A stretch of 64,000 nucleotides of DNA, taken from assembly GCF_014698795.1 (NCBI RefSeq), contig NZ_JACJTR010000006.1:297652-361651 (forward strand). Direction: 5' to 3'. Position numbers and translations under genes: made by a program. Every line of letters starts with the position of its first letter. The first letter of the stretch is position 1. Below the pieces are notes generated by a model. That model was not told where the DNA came from, did no database searches, and was given only the letters and a program-made list of their open reading frames with translations. Of the stretch, positions 33,903 to 44,268 are shown one piece after another. The stretch comes from Nostoc sp. FACHB-892. GTDB taxonomy: Bacteria > Cyanobacteriota > Cyanobacteriia > Cyanobacteriales > Nostocaceae.

Positions 33903-36008
33903 CTAAAAATTGGCGTTTAAACCCACACGAAAAGTCAATCCGGGGCTATAGATGCGATTAACTCGCTCATATTGCTCACCGAGTAAATTTTCTAAGTAAA
34001 CTGTCAATCCTAGATTCCTAGTTAAAGGTACACGACCACTCAAATCTAAGTTCACAAAAGATGGTGCAAAATCTGTAATAGTGTCACCAGGGTTAGTAAA
34101 GAAGGCTCTACGAGCGCCACTATTGTAGGTAACATACAAGTTAGCCTGCCAACCTAAATTTTGATAACCCACGCCAGTTTGAAGTACAGAGTAGGGAATT
34201 AAACCTAACTGTAAACCTCTCTCTGAGCCTGTTTTTATTTGAGCATCTGTATAAGTATAGTTGAGAAAAGTTGACCAGCCAGCCGCAATTCTTAATTGCA
34301 ATGCAACTTCTAAACCATTGGTATCTACTAATCCAATGTTTTCCCATCTGCCGGCGATGACTCCCAAGCGATCGCCTATACTACTACCAAAGTAAGTAAA
34401 CTGTCCAATCAGATTTTCCGAAAAATTCACATCTACTCCCGCACTCCAAGTAGAGCCAGTTTCTGGTCTTAAATTAGGGTTAGGTTCCCAACCATGAACT
34501 GTATCATAAACATACAACTGATCTAACCCAGGATTGCGTTGTGCCCCTGCCCAACTTCCACGCACTGCTACTAAGGGTGTGACCGCATAACGTAACCCAA
34601 CACTAGGGTTGAGATAATTTCCAAACTGGCTGTCAAAGCTTTGTCTTAGCCCTAAATCTATCAGAAAATTATCGCTGATATTCCAAGTATTAACAGCAAA
34701 TAAAGCTGTATTGAACAAACTCCTATCTTCAGTTTCATTATTGGCAATTCTATCAGGATTTGTACTTAAAACATCACCGATTAAGTCAGTGTTTTTCAAA
34801 TCTAATCCCCAGCGTAATTTATTATTAGAAGTAATTTTCCACTCGTGATCTACCCTGGCTGTAAGTTGTTGTGTATCTAAAGATGCTGTACGGTAAAATT
34901 CTCCTGTCGGGCCATAGGTGCTGAAATAATTTTGGTTATAACCAATTGAGGTTGTAAGATTCGAGCTTTCCCCATTACCTAGCCGAGTTTTCCAGGATAA
35001 GCCAACATTTAAACCATCGTGGTCTAATCTATCTCTTTGAAGAGGAAAACCGAAATAAATTAAGCCGCGACGACTGCTGAGTGCAGTAACATCTAAATTC
35101 AATGAATTTTTCTGATCTAAGTCTAGACCAATACTACCAAAATAGGTACTTGTAGCTGTGTCTGCATTTGATAAGAATCCCTGCTCATCACGATTTGCTG
35201 CGCCTACAGGGACGCGGTAACGGTTATCTATAAAGAATCTTTCAAAGCTAAAGTTGTAATTGACATTATTAGATGAACCACCATAAGTTACTTGCTGATT
35301 ATTTAAATTTAATGAGCCAAATTCTGCAATAGCGCTCAATTCAGGTTTGCCATAGCCTTGTTTGGTAATGATATTTACAACTCCCCCAAAGGCTGAAGAA
35401 CCATACAATGCAGAAGCTGTGCCGCTATATAATTCTACTCGTTCAATAGCCTCTACAGGGATGCTATTTAAGTCAGTTCCACCATGATAATTGTTAACAT
35501 TATTGTTAATTGGTCTGCCATTAATCAGAAATACAGACTGATTAATTGAAGCTCCCCGGTAATATGTACCTGTATGAATATCTGCACCATGACCTACATC
35601 ATTGATAGCAAAACCAGGCATTCTTTTTAAAATATCCGCTAAACTTGTAGCGCCCTGTTTTTTAATTTCTTCTTTATCAATTACATAAGTTGGAGTAGAT
35701 TGAGGTAGGTTGTCTGGTTCTGCGATCGCTTCTATATAAATATCTGCATCATCACTCGGAGTTTGCTCTGTTTCTGGCTGAGTTTCTGGATAAACTTCAC
35801 TCGGTAGAGATTCTTGAGTTAATAATTCGGCATTAGTAGCGGGTAGCTCAATTTCACTCAAACTCCGAATATCTAAAATGACTTCGGTTGATTTATCAGT
35901 ATTTCTCTGCTTAATTTCATTCTCAGCAGCAAAACCAGGAAACGCTATCAGTAAACTCGGTAAAGCAACTGTTAGCAACAAAAAATCCTTTTTCACGTTC
36001 TCTTTCAC
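33903..36008 (-). CDS. TonB-dependent outer-membrane receptor
   Basis: 701 residues. Signal peptide 1-~28 (VKKDFLLLTVALPSLLIAFPGFAAEN), a low-complexity acidic linker (about 55-100, rich in Glu, Pro, Thr), the plug domain starting TYVIDKEEIKKQGATSLADILKRMPG with GTYYRGASINQSVFLINGRP and VERVELYSGTASALYGSSAFGGVVNIITK-type end, and a 22-strand beta-barrel closing with FRVGLNANF. The plug resembles the BtuB/vitamin B12 and siderophore group. Substrate unknown. It is minus strand, convergent with larC, with a lapA-like gene upstream. Confidence 0.92.
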   Translation of the reverse strand: MKENVKKDFLLLTVALPSLLIAFPGFAAENEIKQRNTDKSTEVILDIRSLSEIELPATNAELLTQESLPSEVYPETQPETEQTPSDDADIYIEAIAEPDNLPQSTPTYVIDKEEIKKQGATSLADILKRMPGFAINDVGHGADIHTGTYYRGASINQSVFLINGRPINNNVNNYHGGTDLNSIPVEAIERVELYSGTASALYGSSAFGGVVNIITKQGYGKPELSAIAEFGSLNLNNQQVTYGGSSNNVNYNFSFERFFIDNRYRVPVGAANRDEQGFLSNADTATSTYFGSIGLDLDQKNSLNLDVTALSSRRGLIYFGFPLQRDRLDHDGLNVGLSWKTRLGNGESSNLTTSIGYNQNYFSTYGPTGEFYRTASLDTQQLTARVDHEWKITSNNKLRWGLDLKNTDLIGDVLSTNPDRIANNETEDRSLFNTALFAVNTWNISDNFLIDLGLRQSFDSQFGNYLNPSVGLRYAVTPLVAVRGSWAGAQRNPGLDQLYVYDTVHGWEPNPNLRPETGSTWSAGVDVNFSENLIGQFTYFGSSIGDRLGVIAGRWENIGLVDTNGLEVALQLRIAAGWSTFLNYTYTDAQIKTGSERGLQLGLIPYSVLQTGVGYQNLGWQANLYVTYNSGARRAFFTNPGDTITDFAPSFVNLDLSGRVPLTRNLGLTVYLENLLGEQYERVNRIYSPGLTFRVGLNANF

Positions 36009-36100
36009 ACCAACTAAAAACAGTCACCACGTAGTATTGTTGCTGTAATAGTAAAATCATGTCAAAAGACACGCTGTCATATTTCCACGACTCAAATTCC

Positions 36101-36131
36101 CCGATTTCTCTCAGAAATCGGGGAATCTTGT
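36101..36131 (-). terminator. Strong hairpin after the LapA-domain gene
   Basis: ATTCCCCGATTTCT and AGAAATCGGGGAAT, exact 14-base arms around a 3-base loop, between the LapA-domain gene and the receptor gene. On the minus strand it is followed by TTGAGT, so the T-run is weak; it may attenuate read-through into the receptor gene. Confidence 0.6.
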
Positions 36132-36158
36132 TGTTCACAAATAATCCTATCTCAGTCC

Positions 36159-36437
36159 TCAAAAATCTTCATCATCAACAAAAAATTCGGCATCGTCTTC
36201 CAATCGAGAATTACGCTGCCCAAAACTAGCAAGTCCCCAAAGAGGTTGCAGCATTGCCATGCCAATTAATCCTATACCGGCACTAAAAGCTAGCAGTAAA
36301 CCCATTGGTATTTGAATCGATTGAAATGTTAAGAATTTTAACGATACGGGTGTAGCGTTTTGAACAGAAATAATTGCGATCGCTATTACCCAAATAGCTA
36401 TTATTAGGGTTGTCAAAAAAGGAGCAAAAGTTTTCAT
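36159..36437 (-). CDS. LapA/DUF1049-domain small membrane protein
   Basis: 92 residues with two membrane helices (about 8-28 and 43-65) and an acidic C-terminal tail (SRLEDDAEFFVDDEDF). The core, WVIAIAIISVQNATPVSLKFL followed by PMGLLLAFSAGIGLIG, is the LapA (DUF1049) pattern. In E. coli LapA works in lipopolysaccharide assembly at the inner membrane; in cyanobacteria the role is not established. It lies upstream of the TonB receptor on the same strand, with a hairpin between. Confidence 0.82.
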   Translation of the reverse strand: MKTFAPFLTTLIIAIWVIAIAIISVQNATPVSLKFLTFQSIQIPMGLLLAFSAGIGLIGMAMLQPLWGLASFGQRNSRLEDDAEFFVDDEDF

Positions 36438-36455
36438 AGTTTGATTTAAGTGAGA

Positions 36456-36502
36456 AGTTAGGAGTTAGGAGTTAGGAGTTAGGAGTTAGGAGTTAGGAGT
36501 TA
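36456..36502. repeat. Heptamer tandem repeat, (AGTTAGG)6.7
   Basis: Nearly seven exact 7-base units directly upstream of the LapA-domain gene. The same unit occurs degenerately at 44270-44306. Confidence 0.9.
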
Positions 36503-36578
36503 TTAATTTAGAACCATAAATAAATGTTAATAAATATAAGTTAAGAATTATTAATTTACAACTCTTAACTCCTTTTTC

Positions 36579-37994
36579 TTATGCCTCTAATTTAGCAATG
36601 GCACTCTCTAACTCTTGCGCGATTTTGGTGAGTTTTTCGGGAGTGTTGGTTTCTAGGTAGACGCGCATCAGTGGTTCTGTACCAGAAGGACGCAGCAGCA
36701 CCCAGCTACTTTCTTCTAGATACAGCTTAATACCGTCTTTACGCCCCACTTCCTTGACTTTAATTCCTGCTACCTCTGTAGGTGGGTTTTTAGTGAAGAA
36801 GTCGATGACGGCGGTTTTGTGAGCTTCTGTGAGGTGCAAGTCAAGGCGGTTGTTGTAAAGGGGACCATCGGCTTCTACGATCGCTTCTTTGACAAGTTGA
36901 CTCAGGGGTTTGCCTTCATAAGCGATCGCTTCTGCCACCAGCATATCGGCTAAAATCCCGTCTTTTTCGGGAATATGCCCAATAATACTCAAACCGCCTG
37001 ATTCTTCTCCACCAATTAATACGGCAGTTTCTCGCATTTTTTCGCCGATGTATTTAAAACCAACTGCTGTCTCATAAATTTGCAGTCCATTTTTAGCAGC
37101 GAAATTATCCAGCAGGTGAGTTGTCGCTACAGTGCGAACGATAGCCCCTGTTTTACCTCTATTTTTAATTAAATGACGCGCTAGAACTAACAGCACAGTA
37201 TTAGGAGTAAGAACGGTTCCTTGTTCATCAACAATACCAAAGCGATCGCTATCTCCATCCGTTGCCAAGCCCAAATCAGCTTGATCGTGAAGTACTGCTT
37301 CCATTAATTCAACTAATTGTTCTCCTTTGGGTTCTGGCATCCCACCCCCAAATAAAACATCCCTCCAATCGTGGAAACTCTCTAATTGAACACCACTATG
37401 TTGCAAAACTTTATCTAAATAGCCGCGAGAGGTAGAATACAAAGCATCGTACTTTACCCTTAAATTAGCGCTTTTGATCTTTTCTATATCAAGTAGGGTG
37501 TAGATAAATTGTAGGTAATCTGGTTTCGGATCGAAAATTGAAATTGAACCTGATGGGTTGCTTCCAGGCAACTTATCCGATGCACTTTCTATATTTGCCA
37601 CAATAGTATCAGTAATCTCTGGAGTGGCAGGCCCAGCATAATCGGGTATATATTTAATTCCACAGTAGGGTGCTGGATTATGACTAGCAGTAAACATTAA
37701 CGCCCCAGCCGAATTTAGGTGACGGGCGTTGTAGGCAATTACTGGTGTAGGGCAATCCCGATTAGTAATTTTTACAGTCCAACCTAAATCTGCTAAAACT
37801 TGGGCTGCTGTTTGGGCAAACTGGTCAGCTAAAAAGCGAGTATCGTAGGCAATAAGTACTGGTCTGTCTTTTGTGTAGGCTGTTTCCAAATAAGCGGCGA
37901 TTGCCCTTGTTACTTTCCGCACATTGGGAAAAGTAAAGTCATCGGCAATAATCCCTCGCCATCCATCGGTACCAAATTTTATCTTGCTGGACAT
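36579..37994 (-). CDS. Phosphoglucomutase/phosphomannomutase family protein
   Basis: 471 residues from ATG 37994 (a GTG at 38003 is the alternative). All four domains are visible: IKFGTDGWRGIIADDFTFPNVRKV at the start, the phosphoserine loop TASHNP, the metal site DGDSDRFGIVDE, the sugar-binding GEESGGLS, and the phosphate-binding RPSGTEPLMRVY. It interconverts hexose 1- and 6-phosphates; whether glucose or mannose is preferred cannot be told from the sequence. Active-site residues are complete, in contrast to the degenerate mutase domain at 61701-63890. Confidence 0.93.
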   Translation of the reverse strand: MSSKIKFGTDGWRGIIADDFTFPNVRKVTRAIAAYLETAYTKDRPVLIAYDTRFLADQFAQTAAQVLADLGWTVKITNRDCPTPVIAYNARHLNSAGALMFTASHNPAPYCGIKYIPDYAGPATPEITDTIVANIESASDKLPGSNPSGSISIFDPKPDYLQFIYTLLDIEKIKSANLRVKYDALYSTSRGYLDKVLQHSGVQLESFHDWRDVLFGGGMPEPKGEQLVELMEAVLHDQADLGLATDGDSDRFGIVDEQGTVLTPNTVLLVLARHLIKNRGKTGAIVRTVATTHLLDNFAAKNGLQIYETAVGFKYIGEKMRETAVLIGGEESGGLSIIGHIPEKDGILADMLVAEAIAYEGKPLSQLVKEAIVEADGPLYNNRLDLHLTEAHKTAVIDFFTKNPPTEVAGIKVKEVGRKDGIKLYLEESSWVLLRPSGTEPLMRVYLETNTPEKLTKIAQELESAIAKLEA

Positions 37995-38139
37995 TTTTGC
38001 CACTTGCCCCCGTACATTATCGGTACTATCAAAGCTTCCCGCAAAGCGTGTGTAGCAGCAAGTATCCTCCGAAGTTCTTTTCTAAGCAAGCCTTAGCTTA
38101 AACTTCTCCCCCCGTATTTTCTCTCACTGTTTCTGAGCA

Positions 38140-38994
38140 ATGTCAACTCCCGATCGACCTTTTGCCAGTTATCACCTTTGGTCTCTAGTTGCCCCAGCGA
38201 CCGGGCAAGAACGCTGGCATTGCCAGATGAGGCGGGGGTTTATCAAAGCACGGCAACACGAACCACAAGTTAAAGTACTGTTAGCGAAAGCCACCGCACC
38301 CCAGAGGATTGGCATACTTGCCCAAAAAGGCATTTATGAGTTTCATCATCACAGGTATCTGTTGAAGCAAGCCGATGGTGTAGAAAGAGTTGCACAGCTA
38401 CTTAAATTAGGCAACTCAAGCGATCAAGTCCAGCAACGCGTGCTGCAAATTCTGAAAAAATATCATGATGCGCCGTTGCTTTTGGATAAAGATATTATCC
38501 AATTAACTCCGGGTGATGAAGGCTTTCCTAAACCGATAGTAGTTGAACAAGAAGATTATTGCTTTCGCTTATATGCGGCTATGGACTGCGTTTTCATCGA
38601 GTCTGATAACACTTTACATATTTTAGATTTCAAAACTGGTAAGTCAGCTTTTGACAAACGACAAGCATTAGTTTATTTAGTAGCTGCTCGTTATCTTTAT
38701 CCTGGACGGGAAGCCGTTGCATCATTTTATAATTTAGAAATATGTAAAAAGTCTGAGTTAATTAGCATCAATAATAGTGAGTTAGAATCCTTAAAATTTG
38801 AGTTAGCTAATATTGCCCACAAGCACCAGCACGATTTGCAAAAATATCAGGAAGAAACTAGTAATTTTAGTAAAATTTTCCCTCCCAATCCTGGCTCTCA
38901 CTGCCGCTTTTGTCCATTTAACTCAATCTGCGAGTTTGCTGATTTTAAGCAGCATCAATCGTATCCAATGCCCAGTTTAAGAGTTAATAGCTAG
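38140..38994 (+). CDS. Fe-S cluster PD-(D/E)XK nuclease (Cas4/AddB/RecB-type)
   Basis: 284 residues. The nuclease core is HHHRYLL, then CVFIESDNTLHILDFKTGKS with Asp and DxK of the motif, then QALVYLVAARYLYP. At the C-terminus Cys-x2-Cys-x5-Cys (HCRFCPFNSIC) plus an early Cys (about 28) would supply the four ligands of a 4Fe-4S cluster, as in AddB and Cas4 nucleases. No cas genes or CRISPR array lie nearby, so a repair or recombination role is more likely. Divergent from the phosphohexomutase. Confidence 0.85.
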   Translation: MSTPDRPFASYHLWSLVAPATGQERWHCQMRRGFIKARQHEPQVKVLLAKATAPQRIGILAQKGIYEFHHHRYLLKQADGVERVAQLLKLGNSSDQVQQRVLQILKKYHDAPLLLDKDIIQLTPGDEGFPKPIVVEQEDYCFRLYAAMDCVFIESDNTLHILDFKTGKSAFDKRQALVYLVAARYLYPGREAVASFYNLEICKKSELISINNSELESLKFELANIAHKHQHDLQKYQEETSNFSKIFPPNPGSHCRFCPFNSICEFADFKQHQSYPMPSLRVNS

Positions 38995-39230
38995 TGGGGA
39001 GTGGGGAGTGGGGGGAGATGAGAGAGCAGGGGAGGCAGGGGAGGCAGGGGGAGATGAGGGAGATGAGGGAGATGAGGGGGACAAGGGGTGAGAACTTGAA
39101 ACAAGTCTTTCCCCTTGTCCCCAATTCTCCTTGTCCCCAAGTCCTCTTGCCAATGCCCCATGCCCCATGCCCAATGCCCCATGCCCCATGCCCAATGCCC
39201 CATGCCCAATGCCCAATGCCCAATTCCCTA
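38995..39230. repeat. Compound tandem-repeat and hairpin region
   Basis: GGGGAGT units (38996-39012), GGGGAGGCA and GGGAGATGA units (39015-39076), a hairpin with 12-bp arms GGGGACAAGGGG/CCCCTTGTCCCC (39077-39122), then alternating ATGCCCC/ATGCCCA units to about 39222. A close relative of the hairpin lies inverted at 53242-53287. Open frames across it are repeat artefacts. Confidence 0.85.
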
Positions 39231-39232
39231 AT

Positions 39233-40900
39233 TTAAAAAGGCGGTAATTCTTTAAGAATTGTAAATCGGATATGATTTATCGCCAAATCGCCAATGGGGA
39301 TATCTTCTTTGGTTAGCCGCGCACCTTGACTTGTCACAGTTTCAAAGGTGATGCCTTTGCCAATTTCAATGTGATACCAGCATAAGCCCATAAAAAAGCG
39401 CGTCGGATAAGGCCCACCTTCACCTACATCGTCAGGATTTGATTCCATTGGCAACCAACCAAAATTCGGGACGTAGAACTCTAGCCAAACATGGTTAAAG
39501 TCTGGTTGTAGCGGGACTCCTAGTAAGTCACTATGGGCAGGACATTTGTACCTACCTACAGTGCGGCAGGGGATGCCATTTAAACGAGATAGGGCAAGTA
39601 AAACGCCGACATATTCGCCACAGGAACCAACACCCCGTTCTAAAACTACATCTGGCGTGTCAATATAAGGTTTAATGCCATAGGACAACTCATCATACAC
39701 GTAGTTACGGATGCTGTACATTTTCCGCAGCACATTAGTTTCAGAACCAATTGCTTCTCTGGCGCTACGGCGAACAATGGTAGTATCCATTGCTAAATCG
39801 TCGTCATCCACTAGATAGCGCGTTTGTAATTCTGGGGAGAGATCAGGAACGTCTTCCACATCTCTGGGTGTGATGCGATACTTAATACCTCGAACTTCCA
39901 AAAGTGCTTTCCAGCCAAATATATGCCTTTCTCCTGGAGCAAGAGAATCAAATTTGAAGACTGCTACACGTTGCCCTCCTATCACTTCCTCGGTAAATGG
40001 TATACCAATAGGTTCAACGTGTTTTACCTTTTGACGCTCAGTTTCTGATGGGAGGGCAATACGCCATTCTACATCAGGTAAATAAACCTCGTCTAAGGGA
40101 GCAATTTCCTCAGCATAAGACATTTCAATGAGATAGCCATTAGAGAGGGCGTAGCGCTTATCTGGCTCGTAATGATAATACAGGGGATGAATAAAAGTGC
40201 GATCGCGGAATGTTAGCTCATGACTCGGATCAGCATTAGGGTTGTCCCTGATATAAGGTTCCTCTGAAGCGTAGGCTACATAGATACTTTCTTTGCCTGT
40301 TTCGCCATTTTTATGGATTGCTATGCCTGTAGGACATTCAAAGGGGGTCAAGACACTAAATTGAAGTTCTCCTGTGGCCCTATCCATCGCGTAAACTGAT
40401 TGTTCGGTGCGATCGCAAATCCACAGCATTTCCTGAGTGACTGCTAAATTCTCTATCCCAACTCCAGGGGCATAAAATTTGGTAATCTCTTTTCGCGTTT
40501 CGCGGTCATAAACCAGAATGTAGCCCAGCCGTTGGCAGGTGATATAAACTGTTGTTTCCCAAACAGCAACGCCATCAACAGCATAAGGCAATGTCACAAA
40601 ATGTTCTAGACCCAAAGCATTGAAATTGCACAAGTAAACACTATTTTCTCGGCTCACCCACAGGGTATCTTCCCACACAGCTAAACCAGTGACATCGGTA
40701 AATTCTTTAACTTGATGGGGATTGAGAATTTTGCTGTTGTCAGAGGTCGGATCAATTTCTAGTAGATGCCCTTTAATACTGTCAATAGCAATTAGTCTAT
40801 CGTTAATGAAAGTAATGCCACACAGGGTAGCAGCAGTAAGCGGTCGAATTGTTTTTTGCCCAAACATCTGGCTAACGGTCGTGGGGAGTGCAAAACTCAT
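39233..40900 (-). CDS. Beta-propeller plus transglutaminase-like protein
   Basis: 555 residues in two parts. Residues 1-~215 form repeated beta-strand blocks typical of a propeller (GITFINDRLIAID, TGLAVWEDTLWVS, DGVAVWETTVYIT, ENLAVTQEMLWICD). Residues ~370-500 are a transglutaminase-like cysteine domain: nucleophile Cys in GVGSCGEYVGVLLALSRLNGIP, then His in DFNHVWLEFYVPNFGWLP, then an acidic partner in ESNPDD. No signal peptide is seen. The protein could be a protease or peptide-modifying enzyme with a sensor domain; substrate unknown. Monocistronic. Confidence 0.8.
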   Translation of the reverse strand: MSFALPTTVSQMFGQKTIRPLTAATLCGITFINDRLIAIDSIKGHLLEIDPTSDNSKILNPHQVKEFTDVTGLAVWEDTLWVSRENSVYLCNFNALGLEHFVTLPYAVDGVAVWETTVYITCQRLGYILVYDRETRKEITKFYAPGVGIENLAVTQEMLWICDRTEQSVYAMDRATGELQFSVLTPFECPTGIAIHKNGETGKESIYVAYASEEPYIRDNPNADPSHELTFRDRTFIHPLYYHYEPDKRYALSNGYLIEMSYAEEIAPLDEVYLPDVEWRIALPSETERQKVKHVEPIGIPFTEEVIGGQRVAVFKFDSLAPGERHIFGWKALLEVRGIKYRITPRDVEDVPDLSPELQTRYLVDDDDLAMDTTIVRRSAREAIGSETNVLRKMYSIRNYVYDELSYGIKPYIDTPDVVLERGVGSCGEYVGVLLALSRLNGIPCRTVGRYKCPAHSDLLGVPLQPDFNHVWLEFYVPNFGWLPMESNPDDVGEGGPYPTRFFMGLCWYHIEIGKGITFETVTSQGARLTKEDIPIGDLAINHIRFTILKELPPF

Positions 40901-41403
40901 ATTAATTAATCATATTTCTTGAATGGTTTAGCACGCTTAAGCAATTCAAAATTCAAAATTCAGCTTGAAAAGTTTGCTAGATCGGGAAATCCTACTGGCA
41001 CACCAGTTAGCTTGAGTGGGGAAATACACAAGCGACTGACTCAACTTAGGGCAAAATTTAAAATGTTCGCGTAGCGTCTCGTAGAGGAGAAATGCAATCG
41101 TGCCATGCATCCTGGCTATTGACAAGATATAAATTAAAGCAATGACAGCCTAAAATTAATTGTGGCATATGCTCTGTAACTAAACTTTAAACCTCTATAA
41201 CTCATAATTATCGGTACAATGTGTTCCGAAAAACTCTTTCGTGAGAAATAACACTACCTCAAAAAAGTATAAATTTACAAATGTTAAAAATTACAGATAC
41301 ACTCATGCAACTGAGCGATCGCCTTAATGTAACTTTAGAAGATGGAATTCCTGCCATCACTAAATTATGATCGAATTCTATAACCATTCCTGTGACTTAC
41401 ACG
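40901..41403. other. Intergenic region upstream of the P-type ATPase
   Basis: 503 bases between divergent genes. It holds a TTCGCGTAGCGTCTCGTAGAG repeat fragment near 41062 and a 29-codon frame at 41281-41370 (MLKITDTLMQLSDRLNV...) without a ribosome site, which I do not accept as a gene. Promoters for both flanking genes must lie here. Confidence 0.45.
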
Positions 41404-44262
41404 ATGTCTGCTAATTCTCTGCCTGAAGGTGCCGCCGTTTGGCATAGTTTAGAAGTTGATAAAGCGCTAGGCCTGCTCGATAGTAACGCAGACAGTGGCT
41501 TAACACCCCAAGAAATTCAACAGAGGTTGCAAAAGTACGGCCCCAACGAACTTGAAGAAACTGCTGGCCGTAGTGCTTGGGAAATTCTGCTGGATCAGTT
41601 CAAGAACATTATGTTGTTGATGCTGATTGGCGTAGCTCTGATTTCTGGGATTTTAGACCTGGTGGCTTTGCGGGCGGGCGATTTGAAGCCTGGCGAAGTG
41701 CCATTTAAAGATACGATCGCTATCCTAGCAATTGTCATTCTCAATGGGATACTCGGTTACGTCCAAGAAAGCCGTGCTGAAAAAGCCTTGGCAGCCCTGA
41801 AAAAACTCACCTCTCCCCTAGTGCGAGTCATCCGCGAGGGTAGGCTGGTGGAGATAGCAGCCAAGGAATTAGTCCCAGGGGATGTAATGCTGCTAGAAGC
41901 CGGGATGCAGATAGCCGCAGATGGACGCTTGATCGAACAGTCTAATTTACAAGTGCGTGAGTCGGCATTGACTGGTGAAGCCGAAGCCGTGAATAAACAG
42001 GCATCATTAAAATTGCCGCAGGAAACATCATTAGGCGATCGCCTAAATGTCGTGTTTCAAGGAACTGAAGTAGTCCAAGGACGCGGCAAGGTTCTGGTGA
42101 CTAACACCGGAATGACTACAGAACTCGGCAAAATTGCCACCATGTTGCAGTCGGTGGAAAGTGAACCTACGCCGTTACAGCAACGGATGACTCAACTGGG
42201 TAACGTCCTAGTTACGGGTTCTTTGATTCTCGTGGCGATCGTTGTCGTCGGCGGTGTGATCCAAGCAAGAGGCTTTAGTAACATCCAAGAACTGTTGGAA
42301 GTTTCCTTGAGTATGGCGGTTGCTGTGGTGCCAGAAGGTTTACCTGCTGTAATTACCGTGACTCTAGCGCTGGGAACCCAGCGAATGGTGCGCCAGAATG
42401 CCTTGATTCGCAAACTGCCAGCAGTGGAAACATTGGGTTCTGTAACTACCATCTGTTCTGATAAAACCGGTACGCTGACGCAAAATAAAATGGTCGTGCA
42501 ATCGGTTTTCACCAATAACAAAACTTTTCGCGTTACCGGTCAAGGTTATGCTCCCACAGGGGACTTTCAGTTAGATGGTCAAAAAATTTCCCTAGAAGAA
42601 TCTCCAGAAATCTCAGCGTTGTCTGTTGCCTGTGCTGTTTGTAATGATTCAGTGTTGCAAAAAGAACAAGGTGAATGGGCAATTTTGGGAGATCCGACAG
42701 AGGGAGCATTAGTCACCCTAGCCGGAAAAGCTGGAATCGAAAAAGACCAGTGGAACAGTAAGTTACCTCGCGTTGCTGAGTTTCCCTTTTCCTCGGAACG
42801 TAAGCGGATGAGCGTGATTTCTCAGGTGGAGGGAGTCGCTACGGGTGATGCATCTTCAAGAGGCGTTGACCCTGCGATCGCTAACTTTCTCCAATCTGAA
42901 CCTTACTTAATGTTTACCAAAGGTTCTCCAGAGTTAACCTTGGCACGTTCCACTCAGATTCATTTGGGCAATCACTCAGCGCCCTTAACCGAAGCACAAC
43001 GCCAGAAAATTTTGGCAGAAAATGACCAAATGGCGAGTAAAGGTTTGCGGGTGCTAGGTTTTGCCTACAAACCCCTGGCACAGATTCCGCCGGAAGGTTC
43101 AGATCAAGCATCTGAACAAGGCCTAGTGTGGCTGGGATTGGTGGGAATGTTGGATGCACCACGCCCAGAGGTAAGGGCAGCAGTCCAAGAGTGCCGGGAT
43201 GCAGGCATTCGCCCAGTGATGATTACTGGCGATCACCAGTTAACAGCACGAGCGATCGCTACCGATTTGGGAATTGCCCAAGAAGGCGATCGCGTCCTCA
43301 CAGGTCAAGAATTGCAACGAATGAGTGACCAGGAACTAGAGCAAAACGTTGACCTAGTGAGCATCTATGCTAGGGTTTCCCCAGAACACAAACTGCGAAT
43401 TGTCCAAGCACTACAACGCCGGGGCAGATTTGTGGCGATGACAGGTGATGGCGTCAACGATGCCCCAGCCCTCAAACAAGCCGACATCGGTATTGCAATG
43501 GGCATTACTGGCACTGATGTCAGTAAAGAAGCCAGTGACATGGTATTACTTGATGACAACTTCGCTACCATTGTCAGCGCCACCAAGGAAGGTAGAGTTG
43601 TCTACACCAATATTCGCCGCTTTATTAAATACATTCTGGGCAGTAACATTGGCGAAGTTATCACCATTGCAGCTGCGCCCCTAATTGGTTTAGGAGGCGT
43701 TCCCCTTACCCCCTTGCAAATTCTCTGGATGAACTTGGTAACAGACGGTTTACCAGCCTTAGCATTAGCTGTGGAACCTCCAGAACCAGATGTAATGAAA
43801 CGTCCGCCTTTTAGTCCCCGCGAAAGTATTTTCGCTAGGGGATTGGGTTCTTACATGATTCGCATTGGGATCATTTTTGCCATTATCAGCATTGCCTTGA
43901 TGTGGTGGGCTTATCAACATACCCATGCCCCTGAGTATCAGGGCAATCGGGATACTTGGAAGACAATGGTATTCACTACCTTGTGTCTCGCCCAAATGGG
44001 TCATGCGATCGCCATTCGCTCTAACAACCGACTGGCCATTGAGATGAATCCCTTCTCCAATATATTTGTACTAGCGGCTGTTGTAGTGACTACAATTTTG
44101 CAGTTGATGCTAGTTTACGTCCCACCCCTGCGAGATTTCTTTGGTACTCACTACCTGAATTTGCAAGAGTTGGGGGTTTGTATTGGCTTCAGTGCCTTAA
44201 TGTTTGTGTGGATTGAAGCGGAGAAGATATTTCTGCGGATTATGGGCAAGAAGGCTGTCTGA
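41404..44262 (+). CDS. P2A-type cation-transporting ATPase (Ca2+/Mn2+-like)
   Basis: 952 residues from ATG 41404 (GTG 41392 possible). All P-type landmarks: TGEA actuator loop in [13 protein letters not shown], phosphorylated Asp in [12 protein letters not shown] (about 353), KGSPE nucleotide domain, [17 protein letters not shown] hinge. Ion-site residues match SERCA: PEGLP in TM4, SNIGEV in TM5 (Asn and Glu) and NLVTDGLPA in TM6 (Asn, Thr, Asp). This supports Ca2+ or Mn2+ export across the plasma membrane. Length and topology (10 helices) are normal. Upstream of recF. Confidence 0.94.
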   Translation: MSANSLPEGAAVWHSLEVDKALGLLDSNADSGLTPQEIQQRLQKYGPNELEETAGRSAWEILLDQFKNIMLLMLIGVALISGILDLVALRAGDLKPGEVPFKDTIAILAIVILNGILGYVQESRAEKALAALKKLTSPLVRVIREGRLVEIAAKELVPGDVMLLEAGMQIAADGRLIEQSNLQVRESALTGEAEAVNKQASLKLPQETSLGDRLNVVFQGTEVVQGRGKVLVTNTGMTTELGKIATMLQSVESEPTPLQQRMTQLGNVLVTGSLILVAIVVVGGVIQARGFSNIQELLEVSLSMAVAVVPEGLPAVITVTLALGTQRMVRQNALIRKLPAVETLGSVTTICSDKTGTLTQNKMVVQSVFTNNKTFRVTGQGYAPTGDFQLDGQKISLEESPEISALSVACAVCNDSVLQKEQGEWAILGDPTEGALVTLAGKAGIEKDQWNSKLPRVAEFPFSSERKRMSVISQVEGVATGDASSRGVDPAIANFLQSEPYLMFTKGSPELTLARSTQIHLGNHSAPLTEAQRQKILAENDQMASKGLRVLGFAYKPLAQIPPEGSDQASEQGLVWLGLVGMLDAPRPEVRAAVQECRDAGIRPVMITGDHQLTARAIATDLGIAQEGDRVLTGQELQRMSDQELEQNVDLVSIYARVSPEHKLRIVQALQRRGRFVAMTGDGVNDAPALKQADIGIAMGITGTDVSKEASDMVLLDDNFATIVSATKEGRVVYTNIRRFIKYILGSNIGEVITIAAAPLIGLGGVPLTPLQILWMNLVTDGLPALALAVEPPEPDVMKRPPFSPRESIFARGLGSYMIRIGIIFAIISIALMWWAYQHTHAPEYQGNRDTWKTMVFTTLCLAQMGHAIAIRSNNRLAIEMNPFSNIFVLAAVVVTTILQLMLVYVPPLRDFFGTHYLNLQELGVCIGFSALMFVWIEAEKIFLRIMGKKAV

Positions 44263-44268
44263 AAAAGT

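Noticed and set aside
38977..39236. Several open frames on both strands (e.g. MGIGHGALGMGHGALGMGHG)
   Set aside because: They are translations of the ATGCCCC/ATGCCCA and GGGGAG tandem repeats in several frames at once; periodicity explains the open frames.
41281..41370. 29-codon frame MLKITDTLMQLSDRLNV...
   Set aside because: Too short, no ribosome site and no known family; most likely chance or a remnant.
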